Of a stretch of 42,850 bases of DNA, positions 23,292-32,573 are shown piece by piece. The notes beneath the pieces are model-generated. The model was given only the letters and a program-made list of their open reading frames with translations. It was not told the DNA's origin and ran no database searches. Where the stretch lies: contig JAEZUE010000028.1 of the NCBI GenBank assembly GCA_023443455.1, positions 1 to 42,850 on the forward strand. Reading direction: 5' to 3'. The stretch comes from Verrucomicrobiota bacterium (GTDB taxonomy: Bacteria; Verrucomicrobiota; Verrucomicrobiia; Opitutales; Opitutaceae). Numbering within the stretch: position 1 is the stretch's first letter; each line of letters opens with the position of its first letter. Made by a program: the position numbers and the translations under genes.

Positions 23292-24182
23292 TCAGAGACC
23301 GAGATCGGCGATGGTCTTGTCGAGGATGGTGCGGTTGGTGTCGGTGAGCTCGCAGAGCGGCAGACGCACCTCGGGCGAACCGATGATGCGCAGGCGCGAC
23401 ATCGCGTACTTGGCGGGCACCGGGTTGGGCTCGATGAAGAGGTTCTTGAACAGCGGTTGCAGCCGGCGGTGCAACTGCTCGGCCTGCGCATAGTCGCCCT
23501 CGAGTGCGAGTTGGCAGAGCGCGGCGATCTCGGCGGGGAAGAGATTGGAGGCCACCGAGACGACGCCCTTCGCGCCGAGCGACATGAACGGCAGGGTGAG
23601 GCCGTCGTCGCCGCTGAGGATCGTGACCGATTCGCCGCAGGTCTGGCGGAGCTGGTCGACACGGTCGCAGGAGCCGCCGGCCTCCTTGATGTGGTTGATA
23701 TGCGGAAACGCGGCGCGCAGGCGGGCGACCGTGGGGACAGCGATCTCGATGCCGCAGCGGCCCGGGATCGAGTAGAGCACGATCGGCTTGGCTGTCGCCT
23801 CGGCGATCAGGCTGAAATGGCGATAGAGGCCCTCCTGGCTCGGCTTGTTGTAGTAGGGCGCGACGACCAGCATCGCGTCGGCGCCGGCCTCCTCGGCCTT
23901 GCGGGTGAGTTCGACGGCCTCGCGGGTGCAGTTGGAACCTGTGCCCGCGATCACCGGCACCCGGCCGGCGGACCGCGTCACCACGCGGCGGATAACCTCG
24001 ATGTGCTCGTCGTAGTCGAGCGTGGGCGATTCCCCGGTGGTTCCCACGGGCACGAGACCTTTGATGCCGCCGGCGATCTGGGCGTCGACCAGACGATCAA
24101 GATCGTCGTAGGCGATTTGACCGTTGCGGAACGGTGTCACAAGGGCGGTGATGGCGCCGGTGAACTCGCGCGGAATGCTCAT
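23292..24182 (-). CDS. dapA: 4-hydroxy-tetrahydrodipicolinate synthase
   Basis: 296 aa. TIM-barrel aldolase family: GTTGESPTLDYDEH (substrate loop with the Thr pair), ADAMLVVAPYYNKPSQEGLY, the Tyr in VLYSIPGRCGIEIA, the Schiff-base Lys in HINHIKEAGG, and GDDGLTLPFMSLGAKGVVSV. It condenses pyruvate with aspartate semialdehyde, the first step specific to lysine/meso-DAP. First gene of the dapA-dapB-ruvA operon; its promoter lies in the 125-nt spacer shared with the divergent pilT-like gene. Confidence 0.97.
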   Translation of the reverse strand: MSIPREFTGAITALVTPFRNGQIAYDDLDRLVDAQIAGGIKGLVPVGTTGESPTLDYDEHIEVIRRVVTRSAGRVPVIAGTGSNCTREAVELTRKAEEAGADAMLVVAPYYNKPSQEGLYRHFSLIAEATAKPIVLYSIPGRCGIEIAVPTVARLRAAFPHINHIKEAGGSCDRVDQLRQTCGESVTILSGDDGLTLPFMSLGAKGVVSVASNLFPAEIAALCQLALEGDYAQAEQLHRRLQPLFKNLFIEPNPVPAKYAMSRLRIIGSPEVRLPLCELTDTNRTILDKTIADLGL

Positions 24183-24307
24183 GCGTCAGGGAATTGATTG
24201 GCGGTTTACGAAACGAGACCTTGAGGAGGATTGCCGGCTCCGATAGCCAAAATCCATCCCATTTTCCCAAACGGAGCGTTTCTATCCCGAAACAAGACCC
24301 AGCCTAA

Positions 24308-25390
24308 ATGCATACCCAGATTTTCAACGAGCTGCTCAGGCTCGGAGTCGAGACCGGCGCCAGCGACTGCATCATCAAGACCAACAAGGTCGGCTACTTG
24401 CGCATCAGCGGTCGCCTCAAGCCCGTCGACATGGAACCGATCCCGCGCCACGTGATCCAGGCCTTCGTCGACGAATACGTGCCGTTCGTCTTCAAGCCCC
24501 AATGGGATACCGACGGGCAGATCGACTTTGCGTACACGGCCGAAGGCATTGGCCGCTTCCGCGTCAACGCCTTCCAACAACGTGGCTCGATCTCGATCGT
24601 CTTCCGTCACATCAAGAGCCATATCCCCACCTTTTCCGACCTGAACCTGCAGACCGAGCGCCTCGTCAAGCTCGCCCAGGTCAAGGACGGTCTCGTCTTG
24701 GTCTGCGGTCCCACCGGCTCGGGCAAGAGCTCGACGATGGCGTCGATCCTCAACTGGATCAACCAGAACCTCGAACGCCACATCGTCACGATGGAGGACC
24801 CGATCGAGTTCACCTTCCAGGACGGGAAATCGATCTTCAACCAGCGCGAGATCGGCATCGACACCCCCAGCTTCTCCTTGGCCGTGCGCTCCGTGCTCCG
24901 CCAAAATCCGGATATCATCCTCATCGGCGAAATGCGTGATGCCGTGTCGTTGGAGACCGCGCTCTCCGCCGCCGAGACCGGTCACTTGGTCATCACCACC
25001 TTGCACTCGGCGAATGTGCAGCAGTCGCTCAATCGTATCTTCGAGTTCTTCCCGCACGAGAGCCACGAGCAGATCCGCCGGCAACTCTCCGCCGTGCTCA
25101 AAGGCGTCGTCTGCCAAAAACTCGTGCCGGCGCTGGAAGGCGGCGGCCGCTATGCCGCCCAAGAGGTGTTGATGGTCGATTCGACCGCCCGAAACCTCAT
25201 CCTCGAGGGGCATTTCGACAAGGTGCAGACGCTGCTCGAGGCCACGACCGAATCCAACTCGATCTCCTTCAACAAGGATCTCTACCGCCTCATCAAGGAG
25301 GGCAAGATTGCCCGCAGCGATGGTCTGCGCGTTTCCCCCAACCCGCAGGCGCTGGAGATGAACCTCAAGGGCATCTTCATCCGTTCCTGA
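24308..25390 (+). CDS. pilT: PilT/PilU-type type IV pilus retraction ATPase
   Basis: 360 aa secretion-superfamily ATPase. An N-terminal PAS-like domain is followed by Walker A GPTGSGKSST (about residue 137), the Asp box VTMEDPIEF, Walker B PDIILIGEMRD and the His box TGHLVITTLHSANV. The C-terminal ARNLILEGHFDKVQTLL corresponds to the AIRNLIRE retraction motif of PilT. It would power pilus depolymerisation for twitching motility. No other pil genes are nearby. PilU is an alternative assignment. Confidence 0.93.
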   Translation: MHTQIFNELLRLGVETGASDCIIKTNKVGYLRISGRLKPVDMEPIPRHVIQAFVDEYVPFVFKPQWDTDGQIDFAYTAEGIGRFRVNAFQQRGSISIVFRHIKSHIPTFSDLNLQTERLVKLAQVKDGLVLVCGPTGSGKSSTMASILNWINQNLERHIVTMEDPIEFTFQDGKSIFNQREIGIDTPSFSLAVRSVLRQNPDIILIGEMRDAVSLETALSAAETGHLVITTLHSANVQQSLNRIFEFFPHESHEQIRRQLSAVLKGVVCQKLVPALEGGGRYAAQEVLMVDSTARNLILEGHFDKVQTLLEATTESNSISFNKDLYRLIKEGKIARSDGLRVSPNPQALEMNLKGIFIRS

Positions 25391-25417
25391 CGCGGGTCGG
25401 TCGGTAGTTTTCCAAAC

Positions 25418-25449
25418 GCGAAGGCGGGTCCTGCCGGGGCCCGCCTTCG
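25418..25449 (+). terminator. Hairpin after pilT, possible terminator
   Basis: A 13-bp stem with one G-T pair (cgaaggcgggtcc ... ggggcccgccttcg) and a short loop, 28 nt past the pilT stop. It is not followed by a clear T-run, so intrinsic termination is uncertain. Confidence 0.55.
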
Positions 25450-25583
25450 TGCGTTCCGTCCGGGCAAACCGTGATCAACCGGGGTGGGGGAGCCGCCGAC
25501 TCCGGCGGTTTTGCAAGGCCTTTTTGCCACGAACTTCGGACTTGGTTTTTACCTGCCCGCCCCTTTGCTGGACCCTTTCTCAC

Positions 25584-26492
25584 ATGTCACTCGCCCTCAT
25601 TTTCTCCGGTCAAGGAGCCCAGAAGGTCGGCATGGGCAAAAGCCTCGCCGACAACTCCGCCACTGCGGCCAGCATCTATGCTCGCGCCAATGAAGTGCTC
25701 GGCTGGGACCTGGCCAAGACCTGCTTTGAAGGCCCGGACGAACTCCTCGTGCCCACTCGGGTATGCCAACCGGCGCTCTTCGTGCACGGCTTTGCCCTCT
25801 ATTCGCTCCTCGCGGAGCAGGGACGCCTCGGCAACCTCTCCACCGTCATGGGCCTGAGCCTGGGCGAAGTCACCGCGCTCACCGTCGCCGGTGTGTTCGA
25901 CTTCGATACCGGCCTGCGGGTCGTCGCCGAACGCGGCCGCCTCATGCAGGTCGCGTGCGAGGCCACCAAGGGCGGCATGGCCAGCATCATCGGCGAGGAA
26001 CTCGCGAAGATCACCGACCTCTGCCAGGAGTTCGACATCGAGGTCGCCAACCTCAATTGCCCCGGACAGGTCGTCGTCTCCGGCGAGAAGACCAAGGTCG
26101 ACGCCTGCGTCACCGCCGCCAAGGAACGCGGCATGAAGAAGGTCATCCCGCTCAATGTCGCCGGCGCCTACCACAGCCGCCTCATGGAGCCGGCCCGCGC
26201 CGAATTCGCCGCCTTCCTTCAAGGCGTCGAGTTCAAGAATCCGCAGTTGCGCGTCTTGACCAACGTCACCGGCAAACAGGTTGCCGCCCCCGCCGACATC
26301 CGCGAGATGCTGATCAAACAGGTCGTCTCCTCCGTGCGTTGGGAGGACTGCATGCGCGAGTCCGCCGCGCTCGGTGTCACCGAATTCTGGGAATGCGGCC
26401 CGGGCGCCGTGCTCGCCGGTCTCACCCGCCGCATCAACCGCGATTGGTCCGCCAAGACCTTCAACGAGTTCGCCGATCTCTCCGCGTCCTGA
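25584..26492 (+). CDS. fabD: Malonyl-CoA:ACP transacylase
   Basis: 302 aa. The N-terminal motif LALIFSGQGAQKVGMGKSLA is diagnostic. The nucleophile Ser92 is in VMGLSLGEVTAL, with Leu where many FabD proteins have His (GHSLGE). The partner Arg is in VAERGRLMQ and the catalytic His in NVAGAYHSRLMEPA. It loads malonate onto ACP for fatty-acid synthesis. First gene of an apparent fabD-lepA-lepB cluster (gaps 24 and 26 nt). Start at the ATG giving MSLALIF, the family's usual N-terminus. Confidence 0.96.
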   Translation: MSLALIFSGQGAQKVGMGKSLADNSATAASIYARANEVLGWDLAKTCFEGPDELLVPTRVCQPALFVHGFALYSLLAEQGRLGNLSTVMGLSLGEVTALTVAGVFDFDTGLRVVAERGRLMQVACEATKGGMASIIGEELAKITDLCQEFDIEVANLNCPGQVVVSGEKTKVDACVTAAKERGMKKVIPLNVAGAYHSRLMEPARAEFAAFLQGVEFKNPQLRVLTNVTGKQVAAPADIREMLIKQVVSSVRWEDCMRESAALGVTEFWECGPGAVLAGLTRRINRDWSAKTFNEFADLSAS

Positions 26493-26516
26493 CGCACCGG
26501 ATCGCCCCACGCCAGC

Positions 26517-28319
26517 ATGGACGTCTCGCTCAAACGCAATTTCTGCATCATCGCCCACGTCGACCACGGCAAGACGACTCTTTCCGATCGGCTGCTCGAA
26601 TACACCAGCACGGTCGCGAAGCGGGTCCTTCAGGACCAGCATCTCGACTCGATGGACCTCGAGCGCGAGCGCGGGATCACCATCAAGTCGCATCCGGTTT
26701 CGATGAGCTACACGGCCAAGGACGGTAAGACCTACCAGCTCGGCCTGATGGACACCCCCGGCCACGTCGACTTCAGCTACGAGGTCTCGCGCAGCCTGGC
26801 GGCCTGCGAAGGCGCGGCCCTGTTGATCGACGCCGCCCAGGGCGTCGAGGCGCAGACCGTCGCCAACGCCCACCTCGCCTTCGGCCAGAACCTCAAGGTC
26901 GTGCCGGTCATCAACAAGATCGACCTGCCCAGCGCCGACCTCGACCTGTGCCTGCGCCAGATGGAGGACATCCTCACCATCTCGCACGACGAGGCCATCC
27001 TCGCCAGCGGCAAGTCCGGCATCGGCATCGTCGACATCCTCGAGGCCGTGGTGCAGCGCGTGCCCCCGCCGCGCTGGACCGACTATCCCGCCACCCGCAC
27101 GCTCGTCTTCGACTCGATCTACGACACCTACCGCGGCGTCATCGCCTACGTCCGCGTCTTCTCCGGCTCGATCAAGGCCGGCGATACCGGGTTGCTGATG
27201 AGCAACAACACCAAGTTCGAGGTCAAGGAGGTCGGCACCTTCAACCCGAAGATGGAAGTCGGCAAAATCCTTGAGGCGGGCGACGTCGGCTACGTCGTCT
27301 GCAACATCAAGAACGTGGCCGACATCCGTATCGGCGACACGATCACCCTCGCGTCGAAACCGGCCACCGAGATGCTCCCCGGCTACAAGGAGGTGCGCCC
27401 GATGGTGTTCAGCGGCATCTATCCGATCGACACCTCCGACTTCGAGAAGCTGCGCACCAGCCTGGGCAAGCTCCAGCTCAACGACTCGGCTTTCCAGTAC
27501 CAGGCCGAGAGTTCCGTGGCCCTGGGCTTCGGCTTCCGCTGCGGTTTCCTCGGGCTGCTCCACATGGAGATCATCCTCGAGCGCATCCGTCGCGAGTACG
27601 ACGTCGACATCATCTCCACGTACCCGAGCGTCATCTACCAGGTGCGCCTCGACGGGGCCACCGAGCTCATGGAGGTCGACAATCCCGTGCAGCTGCCCGA
27701 CATGGCCAGCATCGAGGAGATTCTCGAGCCCACGATCAAGGCCACGATCCACATCCCCAACTGGGCCGTCGGCGACGTGCTCGGGCTGGTGCAGGACAAG
27801 CGTGGCACGTGCGACCACACCGACACCCTCGACGACACCCGTGTCATGCTCACCTGCACACTGCCGCTCAACGAGATCCTCGTCGATTTCCACGACCGGC
27901 TCAAGAGCGTCACCCGCGGCTACGGCTCGATGGACTATGAGCTCGGCGCCTACGTCGCCTCCGATCTGGTGAAGCTCGACATCCTCGTCAACAGCGAGCC
28001 CGTCGACGCGTTCTCCTCGATCTGCCATCGCACCAAGGCCGAGGGCAAGGGCCGCGCGCTCTGCGAGAAGCTCAAGGAGATCATCCCGCCGCAGATGTTC
28101 CAGATCGCCGTCCAGGCCGCCATCGGCGGCAAGATCGTCGCCCGCGAGTCCGTGCGCGCCATGCGCAAGGATGTGACAGCGAAGTGCTACGGCGGCGACA
28201 TCTCCCGCAAGCGCAAGCTCCTCGACAAGCAGAAGGAGGGTAAGAAGAAGATGAAGCAGATCGGCTCCGTCTCGATCCCGCCCGAAGCCTTCATCCAGGT
28301 TCTCAAGACCAGCAGCTAG
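26517..28319 (+). CDS. lepA: Elongation factor 4 (LepA)
   Basis: 600 aa, the usual length. GTPase motifs: G1 AHVDHGKTTLSDRLL, G2/G3 ERERGITIKSHP and MDTPGHVDFSYEV, G4 PVINKIDLPSADLD. A domain II barrel, the domain III-V EF-G-like core (GFRCGFLGLLHMEIILERI) and the LepA-specific C-terminal domain ending with the basic KRKLLDKQKEGKKKMKQIG follow. It binds ribosomes and promotes back-translocation or assembly under stress. The lepA-lepB order is the classical arrangement. Confidence 0.98.
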   Translation: MDVSLKRNFCIIAHVDHGKTTLSDRLLEYTSTVAKRVLQDQHLDSMDLERERGITIKSHPVSMSYTAKDGKTYQLGLMDTPGHVDFSYEVSRSLAACEGAALLIDAAQGVEAQTVANAHLAFGQNLKVVPVINKIDLPSADLDLCLRQMEDILTISHDEAILASGKSGIGIVDILEAVVQRVPPPRWTDYPATRTLVFDSIYDTYRGVIAYVRVFSGSIKAGDTGLLMSNNTKFEVKEVGTFNPKMEVGKILEAGDVGYVVCNIKNVADIRIGDTITLASKPATEMLPGYKEVRPMVFSGIYPIDTSDFEKLRTSLGKLQLNDSAFQYQAESSVALGFGFRCGFLGLLHMEIILERIRREYDVDIISTYPSVIYQVRLDGATELMEVDNPVQLPDMASIEEILEPTIKATIHIPNWAVGDVLGLVQDKRGTCDHTDTLDDTRVMLTCTLPLNEILVDFHDRLKSVTRGYGSMDYELGAYVASDLVKLDILVNSEPVDAFSSICHRTKAEGKGRALCEKLKEIIPPQMFQIAVQAAIGGKIVARESVRAMRKDVTAKCYGGDISRKRKLLDKQKEGKKKMKQIGSVSIPPEAFIQVLKTSS

Positions 28320-28345
28320 GCCCACGCCGCAACGGAAGAATTCCC

Positions 28346-29665
28346 ATGTTCGGTTTCCTCATGACCCAGGCCGCCCGGGCGCGGCGCGACGCGAAGAACT
28401 GGCTCGAGGTTGCCGACAAGGTCTACCACTACCGGCGCGACCAGCTCCCCGACCACGAGCTCCACGAGCTCAACCAACGCCGCGACGAGCTGCGTGCGAA
28501 GATCAGGGCCAAGGCCGACGCCGCCCAGCTCAAGCTCGCCATCGAGGCCCTTGAGCGGACGCTCCACCGCACCGGCGGCCGCGTGTATCCGAAGGGTTCG
28601 CTCGCCGACAACATCGAGTTCTTCCTCGCCGCCTCGATCGTGATCCTCGGCATCCGCGCGTACTTCGTGCAGCCGTTCAAGATCCCGACCAACTCGATGT
28701 GGCCGACCTATTTCGGGATGAAGCACGAGGTCTTCGTCGACCCGGAAACGGCCCCCGGAGCACTCGAACGCGCCTTCCGCTTCGTGGCCTACCTGGCGAC
28801 CCGGACCGAAGCCGTGGCGCCGCGCGACGGGGAACTGCTCATCCCGATCGTCGAAGGCCGCGAAGGCCGGGTCTTCGTGCCGACCGTCACCTCGGTGCAG
28901 GGCAAAAAGTGGGCTGTGGTGCCGACCACACTCAAAGAATACACGCTCTTCGTCGGCGGCAGCCCGATCCACTTCCGGGTGCCGGGCGATTTCGATTTCG
29001 ACACCCTGGTGGCGGACGCGTTTCTCGACGGCGGACTCGATGCGCATGGCGGCTTCGCCGCGCTGCGGAAGGCGGGCAAGATCGAGGACGCCGTGGTCGA
29101 GGTCACCGAAGGCGGCCGGCGTCGGTCCGTGCGCCTGACGATGCTCAAGACCGGCAAGACCTTCAAAGCCGGCGAAGTCGCGTTCTGCTTCGACATCCTC
29201 ACCGGCGACCAGCTCTTCGTCGACCGTTTCACCTACAACTTCTTCAAACCCGAAGTGGGGCAGGGGTTCGTGTTTCGCACCGGCAACATCCCCGGCATCG
29301 GTTCGGACCAGTACTACATCAAACGGCTGGTAGGCACCCCCGGCGACGAGATCGAGATCCGGCAGCCGGAGCTTCTCCGCAACGGTGCGGCAATCACCGG
29401 CGCCGAGGCGTTCGACCTGAACGGGAAACGCGACGGGCTCTACCGCGGCTACAAGTTCGGCAACAGTCCGTCGTCACGCGATCTTGGCTACCTCGAGCAA
29501 GGCGAAACGCTCACGGTGCCTGGAGACAGTTTCTTCGCGCTCGGCGACAATTCCTCCAACAGCGCCGATGGGCGAGTCTGGGGGTTCGTGCCGGCCAAGG
29601 ACGCCGTCGGCCGTCCGTTGTTCATCTATTATCCGTTCACCGAGCGCTGGGGACCGGCCCGGTAA
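28346..29665 (+). CDS. lepB: Signal peptidase I, enlarged form
   Basis: 439 aa, far longer than typical LepB (~250-320). An N-terminal charged, helical, coiled-coil-like region (to about residue 85) precedes one TM segment (NIEFFLAASIVILGIRAYFV). The catalytic Ser117 is in FKIPTNSMWPT and the general-base Lys (about residue 326) is in YYIKRLVGTPGDEIEI; the late box GDNSSNSADGRVWGFVP is present. Between Ser and Lys lies a ~200-residue insertion with beta-rich character (VFVPTVTSVQGKKW). It cleaves signal peptides of exported proteins, including the lipoprotein-free exports here. Such enlarged forms are seen in Verrucomicrobiota. Confidence 0.95.
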   Translation: MFGFLMTQAARARRDAKNWLEVADKVYHYRRDQLPDHELHELNQRRDELRAKIRAKADAAQLKLAIEALERTLHRTGGRVYPKGSLADNIEFFLAASIVILGIRAYFVQPFKIPTNSMWPTYFGMKHEVFVDPETAPGALERAFRFVAYLATRTEAVAPRDGELLIPIVEGREGRVFVPTVTSVQGKKWAVVPTTLKEYTLFVGGSPIHFRVPGDFDFDTLVADAFLDGGLDAHGGFAALRKAGKIEDAVVEVTEGGRRRSVRLTMLKTGKTFKAGEVAFCFDILTGDQLFVDRFTYNFFKPEVGQGFVFRTGNIPGIGSDQYYIKRLVGTPGDEIEIRQPELLRNGAAITGAEAFDLNGKRDGLYRGYKFGNSPSSRDLGYLEQGETLTVPGDSFFALGDNSSNSADGRVWGFVPAKDAVGRPLFIYYPFTERWGPAR

Positions 29666-30042
29666 CCCGAGTTGGTTGTTCCGCGAAGTCGATGAAGGCA
29701 TCGTCCGGCGCGCCAACGAGCGCCGTTCCAGCTCCCCCCAGCAGGAACCCAAGGGATCGGGGACGGGGGCATGCCTCCGCCAAGACGAGCGAAACCACGC
29801 CAACCCGCGCGCAAACCGGGTCCCGACGAAATTCTGTTCCGACCGTAACAAAATTTCGTCGGGATGATTTCCCAAGTGATTGGCAACAAGCAGGATTCGA
29901 CAACAATGCCGCACAATAGGCATTATGTCTAATCCAGGCCTGTCGCGGACTCCCCCGTTTCGGCGTTGCGGGAATCTTGCTGTCGTTCCCGTGCGAATCC
30001 GGCTTTCCCCTTCAACTCTTCCCTGCATCCTCCGGGCTCCAC
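29666..30042. other. Spacer lepB-malQ
   Basis: No gene is visible. The only clear structure is the inverted repeat at 29821-29864. The promoter of malQ is presumably here but no convincing -35/-10 pair can be named. Confidence 0.55.
29821..29864. repeat. 13-bp perfect inverted repeat (TCCCGACGAAATT)
   Basis: Arms 29821-29833 and 29852-29864 are exact reverse complements, with an 18-nt loop. It lies 156 nt after the lepB stop and 179 nt before malQ. No T-run follows, so it may be a terminator or an operator. Confidence 0.55.
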
Positions 30043-31578
30043 ATGAGCAAACCTTCCGCTCCGCTGTTCAACTGGCTCGACCATCGGGCCGCCGGTGTCC
30101 TCGCTCACCCCACGTCGTTTCCCGGCTCCCAGGGAATTGGCACGCTCGACGGAAATGCCGTCCGCTTCCTCGAATTTCTCGCCGACGCCGGTTTCACCTA
30201 CTGGCAGGTCTGTCCGCTCGGGTCCACCGGCTACGGCAATTCTCCGTACCAATCGTTCTCCGCTTTCGCCGGCAACCCGTACCTCATCGATCTGCGGCCC
30301 CTCGTGGCCGCCGGACTCCTGGCCGATTCCGACCTCGCATCGTTGCGGAACCTCCCGATCGACCGGGTCGAGTTCGGCGCCATCTGGGAGAAAAAATGGC
30401 CGGTCCTCTTCAAGGCCGCGGCAAACTTCCGCAAACGCCCCGCCTCACTTCCGTACGGCGATTTCACCGAATTCTGCACCGCCCAATCCGCCTGGCTCGA
30501 CGACTACGCCTACTTCCTCGCGCTGAAGGACCATTTCGACGGCCAGCCCTGGTGGGATTGGCCGGCCGAGCTGCGCGATTTCGAGAAAGCGACCAAGGGC
30601 GCCCTGCGGCGCAGTCTCGCGCCGAAGATCTTCGCTCACCAGTTCCTGCAGTTTCTGTTCTTCGGCCAGTGGACGCAGATCCGGGAACGCGCCGCCGCCC
30701 TCGGCATCCGGGTCATCGGCGATGTGCCGATCTTCGTCGCGCTCGACAGCGCCGATGTCTGGGCCAACCCCGAGTTGTTCCTGCTCGACGCGAAGACTCG
30801 CCGCCCGACCTTCGTCGCCGGCGTGCCCCCGGATTATTTCTCCGAAGACGGACAACTCTGGGGCAACCCGCTCTACGACTGGCCTGCGCATCAACGCACC
30901 GGGTACGACTGGTGGATGCGCCGCATGGCCGCCACCTTCGCGTTGTGCGATGTCGTGCGCATCGACCATTTCCGCGGCTTCGAAAGCTACTGGGCCGTCC
31001 CGGCCGGCGCCTCCAACGCCCGCGTCGGCACCTGGGAGCTCGGCCCGGGTCTCGATTTCTTCCGCGCGGTCCGCGCCGCGTTTCCCGCCGCCAAGATCAT
31101 CGCCGAGGACCTCGGCATCCTCACCCCCGAGGTGCTCGAGCTGCGCGAGGCCACCGGCCTGCCCGGCATGGCGATCAGCCAGTTCGCCTTCGGCGGCGAC
31201 GCGAAGAACCTCTACCTGCCGCACAACCACGTGCCCAACTGTGTCCTCTATCCGGGCACGCACGACAACGACACCACCCGCGGCTGGTATGCCGCCGTCG
31301 ACGAGAAGACCCGCGACCATGTGCGGCGCTACTTCCGCATCGGGGGCGAGGAGATCCAGTGGGACTTCATCCGCGCCGCCTACGCCTCGCCCTGCCGCCT
31401 CGCCGTCATCCCGTTGCAGGACCTGATGAACCTCGGCAGCTCCGCACGCTTCAACCTGCCCGGAAAGCCCGACGGCAACTGGGAATGGCGCTACCGGCCC
31501 GACCAGCTCGAGGCGCTCGTGCGCAACAGCACAACCTACCTGCGCGATCTGGCCGAACTCTACGGCCGCAGCGAATGA
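30043..31578 (+). CDS. malQ: 4-alpha-glucanotransferase (amylomaltase)
   Basis: 511 aa of the GH77 family. Motifs: AGVLAHPTSFPGSQGIGTLD, FWQVCPLG-like YWQVCPLGSTGYGNSPY, GDVPIFVALDSADVWANPEL, ALCDVVRIDHFRGFESYW (catalytic Asp), KIIAEDLGILTPEVLELR (catalytic Glu), and YPGTHDNDTTRGWY. It disproportionates maltodextrins in glycogen/maltose metabolism. The start at MSKPSAPLFNWL matches family N-termini; an upstream in-frame ATG would add 22 atypical residues. A composite hairpin repeat starts 28 nt after the stop. Confidence 0.96.
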   Translation: MSKPSAPLFNWLDHRAAGVLAHPTSFPGSQGIGTLDGNAVRFLEFLADAGFTYWQVCPLGSTGYGNSPYQSFSAFAGNPYLIDLRPLVAAGLLADSDLASLRNLPIDRVEFGAIWEKKWPVLFKAAANFRKRPASLPYGDFTEFCTAQSAWLDDYAYFLALKDHFDGQPWWDWPAELRDFEKATKGALRRSLAPKIFAHQFLQFLFFGQWTQIRERAAALGIRVIGDVPIFVALDSADVWANPELFLLDAKTRRPTFVAGVPPDYFSEDGQLWGNPLYDWPAHQRTGYDWWMRRMAATFALCDVVRIDHFRGFESYWAVPAGASNARVGTWELGPGLDFFRAVRAAFPAAKIIAEDLGILTPEVLELREATGLPGMAISQFAFGGDAKNLYLPHNHVPNCVLYPGTHDNDTTRGWYAAVDEKTRDHVRRYFRIGGEEIQWDFIRAAYASPCRLAVIPLQDLMNLGSSARFNLPGKPDGNWEWRYRPDQLEALVRNSTTYLRDLAELYGRSE

Positions 31579-31606
31579 CGCTGGGGGCGCATTTGTCAGT
31601 TCGAAG

Positions 31607-31682
31607 GTGGCGAAACCCGCCGGGCTTTCGACCGTTCGACCGCGGTCGACGGCCTTGACGGCCGCCGCGACCTGCGAAATCC
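31607..31682 (+). repeat. Composite hairpin repeat, copy 2
   Basis: A 27-nt hairpin with GTGGCG head and stem AAACCC/GGCTTT, then a gtcgacggccttgacggcc element. It shares the two-part layout with 7114-7190, at a comparable position just after a CDS stop and in sense orientation. It is next to the 3' end of the oleB-like gene on the other strand. Confidence 0.65.
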
Positions 31683-31697
31683 ATCAGCGCCTGCGCC

Positions 31698-32573
31698 CTA
31701 CCGTGTCAGGAACTCGGCGATGCGCGGGATGAGCTGCTCCTTGGCGTCCTCGAGCACGTAGTGTCCGGCGTCCGGATAATGCTCGGTCTCGGCCTGCGGG
31801 AATGCCTGTTTCCAGCGCGCGAAGAAATGGTCGCTGAAACAGAAATCCCGTCCGCCCCACCCGATCAGCACCGGTTTGGCCTTCAGCCAGGCGAGGTCGG
31901 TGCCCATCTGCTGCAAGATCGGCCGGCTGGGATGCTCGGGCTCCATCGGGATGTCGCGCACGAACTGGTGCACCGCCACGCGGTCGGCCCAGCTGCGGTA
32001 CGGCGCGAGAAAGCCGTCGCGCACCTCCGGCGCGAGCGGCCGGGTCACGGCCATCTTCACCGCCGGGCCCGCGAAACCGTTGAAGCCGCGCACGATCAGC
32101 GCGCCCAGCAGCGGCCGGCGGCACAGCGCGATCCGGCGCGGGATCCGGGCATCGGGAAACGCCGCCGTGTTCAAAATCACGATGCGCCCCGTGATGTCGG
32201 CCGCCCGCGTCGCCACGCCCATGCCGATCGCACCGCCCCAGTCGTGCACGATGAGGTGGATGCGCTTCAGGCCGAGGTGCGCGATCAGGAGCTGCACGTC
32301 GCCGATGCGTCGAGCGAGCGTGTACGGGTAGCGCGACGGCTTGTCCGACAACCCCATGCCGATGTGGTCCGGCACGATGCAGCGCAAGCGCGGGCACAAC
32401 GACTTCACGACATTGCGGTAGTAGAACGACCACGTCGGGTTGCCGTGCAGCATGAGCACGGCCTCGTCGGAGCGCGGCCCCTCGTCGAGGTAGTGCATCT
32501 TCACGCCGTCGCCGACGTCGAAGAAATGCGATCCGAAGGGATATTCGCTGCGCCAGTTCTCCATGATCAGCAT
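31698..32573 (-). CDS. oleB: OleB-like alpha/beta hydrolase (haloalkane-dehalogenase fold)
   Basis: 291 aa. Start MLIMENWRSEYPF; the second ATG (32564) has a better-placed GGA and is equally likely. The alpha/beta-hydrolase motifs are HGNPTWSFYYRN (oxyanion region with Asn45/Trp48), nucleophile Asp111 in IVHDWGGAIG, acid Asp243 in GWGGRDFCF and His271 in PDAGHYVLED. An Asp nucleophile with HDWGG is shared by haloalkane dehalogenases and OleB, the beta-lactone decarboxylase of head-to-head olefin synthesis. Overlapping the OleA-like gene on the same strand favours OleB. No OleC or OleD homologue follows. Confidence 0.85.
   Translation of the reverse strand: MLIMENWRSEYPFGSHFFDVGDGVKMHYLDEGPRSDEAVLMLHGNPTWSFYYRNVVKSLCPRLRCIVPDHIGMGLSDKPSRYPYTLARRIGDVQLLIAHLGLKRIHLIVHDWGGAIGMGVATRAADITGRIVILNTAAFPDARIPRRIALCRRPLLGALIVRGFNGFAGPAVKMAVTRPLAPEVRDGFLAPYRSWADRVAVHQFVRDIPMEPEHPSRPILQQMGTDLAWLKAKPVLIGWGGRDFCFSDHFFARWKQAFPQAETEHYPDAGHYVLEDAKEQLIPRIAEFLTR

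Noticed and set aside
22572..24197. Open frame of about 540 codons antisense to dapB and dapA
   Set aside because: Same artefact; no domain, and the sense strand carries clear enzymes.
25587..28325. Open frame of about 910 codons antisense to fabD and lepA
   Set aside because: Codon-bias artefact; low-complexity Asp/Leu/Val/Gly protein spanning two real genes.
29880..31658. Alternative frame over malQ
   Set aside because: Arg/Pro-rich shadow; malQ in the other frame has all GH77 motifs.
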